64,000 nucleotides of DNA from Daldinia sp. FL1419 (lineage: Eukaryota; Ascomycota; Sordariomycetes; Xylariales; Hypoxylaceae). Positions 58,372 to 64,000 of this stretch are shown here, one piece after another; the stretch's first letter is position 1, and the number at the start of each line of letters is the position of its first letter. Where the stretch lies: the NCBI GenBank assembly GCA_025201765.1, contig MU623481.1, positions 1 through 64,000 on the forward strand, written 5' to 3'. Position numbers and translations under genes: made by a program. Below the pieces are notes generated by a model. It was not told where the DNA came from, did no database searches, and worked only from the letters and a program-made list of their open reading frames with translations.

Positions 58372-59256
58372 TGACTTCTTGCCAGGAGGGGGATTGTCTC
58401 TCGACTATGATCGGGTTGGTCTCAACGGGTATCGCTAAATTTTTGTTCTTAAATCCAAACAAGTAAACCAACCGCTAAGTTACTTAATGACGGTTATCAA
58501 CGAGTTGCGTATATGTAGATTTAGCATGCGGCGCGACGGTTGACAGTCTATGTCACGAAGAGTTCTTGTTATTGAGAACTTTCGCAGGGTTTCGTAATCC
58601 AAAAATAGATGGTAGCGAACGACACCTCACGCAACAAAGCGAGAAGTGAGACGAATGAATGAAAGCAAACACTCACACACCCGTCTGACGTGTAAGGCGC
58701 TTCTCAAAACTATGAGGGTAAAGAGGGAAGAGTAAATTTCCAAATATGAAGAAGAAAAGACAAAACGAAAGACAAGAGGGAGGAACTCATCTGTAGAAAA
58801 GGAAAAAAAGGAGGGATCAATCAGGGCAAAGTAAGGTAGAGGCAAGAGAAACAAGCTTGACAGGGGGAACTAACTCCGTACTACAAGCGGAAGCTAAGAG
58901 AACGCAGCAGTGTAGCGTATTTTGGCGTATGTATTGTATGTATCATGTACCAGGTACGTAATTGCTAAATGGCCACAATGGAACAGGCGCGGACGATTAG
59001 GGGGCATGATAAATTGGGGTTGCCAGGATTTGTATTAGATCCGCTGATCGAGGGGTACCATTCGGCATGGTACCTAGGTATGCGGTACATCCCCTGTTAT
59101 GTGGATATTTTAGCCCTGTGGGCAAATGGGCAAACCGGAAACTGCGACAGCAAGGAGAGATTGATCAGGCTTAGTAGGGTCGTAGGCTTGGTGGTAGGCT
59201 TGTAATCTTGAAAGAACTAGGGCAGCTAAGGCCTAGGAGAAATATATAAGGAATAG
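58372..59256. other. Intergenic, glycosyltransferase promoter to right element
   Basis: Purine-rich tracts at about 58720-58860 on the plus strand (pyrimidine-rich on the coding strand) lie upstream of the minus-strand gene. A palindromic GGTACCTAGGTA-like site lies near 59069-59080. Composition drops abruptly at the element border. No gene supported. Confidence 0.45.
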
Positions 59257-59406
59257 TATCTTTAAAATATTAGGTAAAATCTCATAAAATATTAATCCAT
59301 CCACTTTTCCATGTGAGATGGTGGCCTGATATATATATATTTAATTTATAAGGGATTTAATTTAATTTCTAATTAAAATAAAATATTATTTAATTATATA
59401 TTATAT
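59257..59406 (+). repeat. Left terminal inverted repeat of right element
   Basis: Begins TATCTTTAAAATATTAGG; the reverse complement of the right end begins TATCTTTAAAATACTAGG. Confidence 0.85.
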
Positions 59407-62400
59407 ATTTAATATTTAAAATAATATGATAAATTTAATTAATTTAATTATTTTATAAAAATTTAAATAGTTTCTTAATTATTCTTTTTAATTATATATT
59501 TATTTAATTATTATAATAATATAAATTTTAATTATGTGTATTTGATTGGTTAAATTGATTAGATTAATTAGGCTATTAATTTTGGTGTTATGAGGGTATT
59601 ATAGGTGTTTGAAATTTAGGTTGGGGAAGGTGTTATATATTTTGGAATTAATTTTAAAATTGATTTTATATATTTTATAATTTATATATATTAGGAAGGG
59701 TTATATTAGGTTTTGTTATTATAAGTGTTAGTATTAAGGATATTGTGTATGATTGTGGTGGTGGTGTAGGTGGTAGTGTTGGTGTTAATAAGTGTTTCAA
59801 TATTAATTTTATTTAATTTTATTATTTTTTTAGTAGTTTTATTATATTAGTGATTATGGTATCTTTTTCCTTAGTTTTTTTAGTTTTGGTTTTATGGTTT
59901 TGTTAGTACTGAATAGGGGGTGGAGGAGGTTTGTCATAAGAGGGTATATGATTAAGATTGTAATTAATTGATTTTAAAGATTGATTTTAAGGTTTTGGGG
60001 TTGTTTTTGAATTATATTTTTTAAAATTTATAATATTAATTTTATTTAATTTATATTGTATTAATTTGAGGGGTAAGTTATTTGGATAAGTTAGCTTATG
60101 TTTTCACCTTTAAAGTATTTTAGGATCTAAGGTTTTAATATTTTTTGCCTTTTTATTAGTAAGATTTAAATTATTATTAAAATATAATTATTAATGGTAA
60201 TTAATATTATTTAATTTAAAAACCTATAGTTAACCTGGATTTATGCCTTTTTGGTTATTTAATATTAAATTGTATAATATATGTTTGTAAAGTAGATCTT
60301 ATTATTTTATAAATAAATATTTATAAGGAAGTTTTAGAATATCCTTTTTAAAATAAATCTTATAATCTTTAAATATAAATTTAAATTAAAATTAAATTTA
60401 TTTTATAATCTTAAGTAAGATATAGTATAATATATAATAAAAAATTCTTATAGTATAATATTTAATAAAACTTTAAGATTTGATTTTTTAAAGGTTTAAT
60501 TTATATGTAGCCTTATATTTAATATATATATTATATATTGAATTGTATAATATATTTAATTTATAATAATAATGTTTAATATATTGTTTTAAATGCTTAT
60601 ATATGGTCTTAATTTTATTAATAGTTATAATATTATAATTACATATGTGTAATATAGTATATTGAGTGAATTGGAGCTGTCAGGGGAAATAGTATTTAAT
60701 TAGGTAATTTATTAGGGCTAAAAAAAAAAAAAAAAAACGTTAGCAAAAATGTTTTGAAAAAATATATAAAAAATTGATTAAATTTTAAGGAATTTTGAAG
60801 TAAATGGCAATTTAAAGATGCCTGTATATATATCATTTTCTTAATTAGGTAAATAGTGGGTTAACAAAAAATCTTAAATTTACCCTGGAGGTTTTTAATT
60901 AACTAAAATTCTTATGATATTTTTTGATATTAAGTTAAAATATATTATAAATGTGTGTAAGCAAAAGGTATATTCTAAATACCTAAATTTTATATAATTA
61001 AATTAAAATCTTTAAAAGGTTTTATTTATATAATAATAATGGGGTATTTAATTTATAAATTTAATAATAAAATTGTTCTTTTAATAAATCCTATATAATC
61101 TAAAATAGGTCTTCTATTTAGGCATATATTATTAATTTTTAGGTTAAAATAAAACTATTATGAGTATTAGGCCATGTATTTATATTAAAAATTGGGTATT
61201 AAGGCTCTTTAGTAATTTTATGGGTAATTTTATTAGCCTTTAAGTCATTTTTAGTTTTCTTAGGGTTATCATTAATTTTATTATTAATAAAAAGGTTGTA
61301 TAAGGGGAGGTCTAGATTAGGTAAATCTTTATTCAATATCATACAATTGTTAATTATATGTTTTTCATTATTTATAAATAATGTTTCAATAATCTTTGAT
61401 AATATTTTTACTTATTTTTTAGTTATGTAGTATATTACATTTTTAAAGATATACCATATATATAATTATTATAATATCTTCTTAAATATATTATTTATAA
61501 CTAATTTAAATGCTTAAGAAAAATTACTCAAAATTATAATAGGAGGATTGATTTTATATTAAATTTGCAGACTTTTTAAACACCTTAATTACCATGAAAA
61601 ATCAGCCTCTAACTTTCCAGAAATTAAATTAAATATTATATAAAAATTTATATATAAGGAAATAAAACCTATTATATTTAATAGAAATATATTAAATTAA
61701 TTAATCTATTTCATATATAAATTAATATAAAGAATTAGAAAAAATGATTAAAATTTATTTTATATATATTATTAAATAATAAAATTTTAAGATTATAATA
61801 TTACATATTTATATATTATTTAAAAATCTAAAATAAATAAATTATACATTTAGAGATTAGGTTTTTATTTATTACAAATTTAATATTATAAAAATTTTTA
61901 TAATAATGTAATTTTTAGAATAAAATTTATATATTAATAAACTTTTTTTATAATTATCTTTTTAAGTTATGTTTTATATTTATTATATTAAATATTATTA
62001 TTATTATATTATTTTAATAAATTATATTATATAATATATTGCCTTTTTTATTTGAATTGAAGGGATTGTTAGGGTTAGATTTTAGTTTAAATTATATATA
62101 AAGTTTAAAATTATTAAATTTAAGATTATTATTTAATAAAAAATAAATAATTTAATATATATTTAGAAATCTAATCTTTAATAACTTTAAAATGGTTGTT
62201 TTTAAGTTATAATTACCTTTTTATAAATGTTGAAATCCAGTATTAATTATATTAAAATTTAATTTATGATTATGGAAAGCTTTTTATATCTTAATAAACC
62301 ATTTATCTTATCTTTTAAAATATAAAATTATAGCCTTATATTAATAATTAAATATATAAAAACCTTATTGCCTCTTACTATAATTTTAAAATTTTGGTTT

Positions 62401-62880
62401 ATTATTATAATTATATATAAATTAATAATAAATAAATTAATTAATTAGATTATATCCACCTTTTAATATCTTGGTACGTATGGTATTTTTTGTACGTATA
62501 TAAAAGCTTTATTAGTATATAAATTTGAAGTAGGTATTGTACACCTCTTTATATAATTTAAATACCTTTTACAAATTGTATATTAGTAATGTTTCTTTCT
62601 TTTGTAGGGTATTGTTACGATTGGTTATAAATAATTTAACTAGTAAATTTGTATAATTTGAGGTTAGAGAAATTAAATTGATAGGGTTTTGGGAGATTTG
62701 AATAAATATATAAATTAATAATATAACCTTAAAAAAATTAGAGGGGGTTATTAATTTAAATTAAATTAAAGATATAATATTAAAATAGGATTAGAATATT
62801 AAAATTTTAATAAATTATTATATTAGGTATTAATAATAATTTTAATGGGCAGATGGTATTTTAAAGTTATAATATATTTA

Positions 62881-63025
62881 AAATATAATTAGGTAATATT
62901 TTATTTTGGTTAAGGATTAAATTAAATCCTTTATAAATTAAATATATATATATTAGGTTATTATCTTACGTGGAAAAGTGGATGGGTTAGTATTTTATAA
63001 GATTTTACCTAGTATTTTAAAGATA
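62881..63025 (-). repeat. Right terminal inverted repeat of right element
   Basis: Ends CCTAGTATTTTAAAGATA at the switch back to normal composition. Confidence 0.85.
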
Positions 63026-64000
63026 AGGAAACCTTGGAAAATAGCGGGGCCCTGTAATGAGCCCAATCGAACAGTCGGACTTCCAAGAAGAGTAAAAAGC
63101 CAATTGGATTATGTGTTCCTGCGTTCCAATGAACTGCTTAGTTGATTTAGCGGCTTAAGAGGGGTTCAGACTACAATAACAAATTTGGAAATTGGGAAAA
63201 CTGAATTGTATGCTAGGTTAGCTAGGTACTTCCTTGCAAGTTCGTATGTACCTCTATGGCATGGTTCCATGTTGCAGTACAAGTTATAGAATAAAAGTAA
63301 CAGATTAAAAAGCTGTCTATCGCTGCACTATATCCCATGTTTGTTTGGCCAGACAAGTCAGATAGAAATCAAACAGGGTCAAAGAGCATTTTCCTCTATC
63401 TGGTCCGTGTGATTCCGCGTATCGACGAGATCAAGTGTCCCGGCCCTTGATAGGCGTATATTAACCTGGCGCGGCAACACCGTACATTGACATAATCAAT
63501 AGTGTTTTCGTTTGATAGGCCACTGACTTACAGCATGCCTCGGTCGGCTTGTAGATCCCCCAAGTTAGACTTATTATTGTTTACTTATTTACCTACGTAT
63601 TACATATTTTCAAGATCTCGTAAGATGCTGTATTGGTTGTTATGGGGCGTTCATTGTTTACTACACTAGAAATGGACTACAGATGAGCTACATACGTAGC
63701 GCGACTAGTTTAAGTGACGCCGCTTCGTCGGTTGGAATAGCGGCTTGTGATAGTCGAGCATTTTCCACCATTTATACCAACCTAGTACTTCAAGTACTGG
63801 AACATGCGCGCTAACTTGAGCGTGGGTAAAATTCCAGTCAACCATCGATCATACGTTAAAATACCTACATCAAAGGACCTAGTTATGTACTTAGAGTTAC
63901 ATACGTATGTACATAGCTGCATGGGTATCATATCAGCGGATAACACCTTAACTCTACTGCTAATCATTAATAAGGGTGTTACATTTAAAACCGAAGAATT
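63026..64000. other. Intergenic flank right of the element
   Basis: Balanced composition, no gene supported. A minus-strand frame near the end (63782-63967) has no features of a gene. Confidence 0.4.

Larger units (their letters stand above)
59257..63025 (+). mobile_element. Full-length RIP-degraded TIR element (3.77 kb)
   Basis: The element is bounded by about 150-bp inverted repeats (59257-59406 and 62881-63025). In the first 54 bp the two ends differ only by four transitions, consistent with RIP on a once-identical pair. The interior is extremely AT-rich with no open transposase; 59560-59980 has almost no C on the plus strand. A TA dinucleotide borders each end (Tc1/mariner-like target duplication), but ATAAGGAA also occurs at both flanks, so the target-duplication length and family stay open. 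3.77 kb would be long for a mariner. Confidence 0.8.

Noticed and set aside
59257..63025. Assigning the TIR element to Tc1/mariner
   Set aside because: The bordering TA fits, but the 3.77-kb length, the long TIRs and the alternative 8-bp flank match leave the family undecided.
1..64000. tRNA, rRNA and CRISPR features
   Set aside because: No tRNA A/B-box pair with a cloverleaf, no rRNA segment and no spaced identical repeats were recognised by eye; CRISPR is not expected in a fungal chromosome.

Overview
The window looks like chromosomal DNA of a filamentous ascomycete (Pezizomycotina, probably a Sordariomycete; the exact taxon cannot be read from the sequence). The protein-coding genes carry short GT-AG introns of about 50-120 nt, and the gene set includes fungal hallmarks: THI4 with a eukaryotic TPP riboswitch, palA/RIM20, an Ede1-type EH-domain protein, a fungal flotillin and a GH3-PA14 glucosidase. 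There is a sharp split between extremely AT-rich, gene-free blocks (1-6064 and 59257-63025) and a balanced-composition, gene-rich island of about 53 kb between them. The AT-rich blocks look like repeats destroyed by RIP-type C-to-T mutation.

Layout. 1-6064: AT-rich relics ending in a partial copy (about 3780-6064) of a terminal-inverted-repeat element; this copy carries a tiny retroposed insertion with a 16-bp target duplication. 7197-8506: TPP riboswitch and THI4. 9019-10795: a histidine phosphatase with a C-terminal PIP box and basic tail, convergent with an alkyltransferase-like (ATL) DNA repair gene. 10796-15772: BTB protein, small membrane protein, secreted PNGase A-like amidase. 16018-18171: decayed gene with a membrane anchor, a serine-hydrolase domain and about 12 helical repeats (a relic related to fungal NLR-type proteins). 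19106-19684: small Gly-rich membrane protein. 20093-24258: EDE1-like endocytic scaffold. 25718-27512: alpha-tubulin. 28215-28997: unknown single-pass ER/secretory protein. 29323-30805: WW-domain protein. 32233-33719: F-box-like protein. 35690-37396 and 37979-41258: secreted carboxylesterase and GH3 glucosidase. 41680-42840: two-OB-fold-like protein. 43199-43887: Cys-rich-head protein. 45185-46108: PY-motif protein. 48643-50504: flotillin. 50937-51647: SDR fragment. 52363-55193: palA/RIM20. 56716-58371: fringe-like glycosyltransferase. 59257-63025: full-length AT-rich TIR element, inverted relative to the left copy. 63026-64000: normal composition, no gene seen.

The genes do not form one pathway. 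They share a few themes: endocytosis and membrane trafficking (EDE1, palA, flotillin), secreted hydrolysis of glycans and esters (PNGase A, esterase, GH3) and genome maintenance (ATL, PIP-box phosphatase, OB-fold protein). The most unusual items are the PIP-box phosphatase beside ATL, the hydrolase-repeat relic, the EDE1 in-frame TAG that sits exactly at the end of a possible 54-nt intron, the metallothionein-like head on an unknown protein, and the fossil element pair that brackets the island. No assembly of genes that clearly constitutes a new system was found. All exon boundaries were read by eye from splice consensus and reading frame and have no transcript support.
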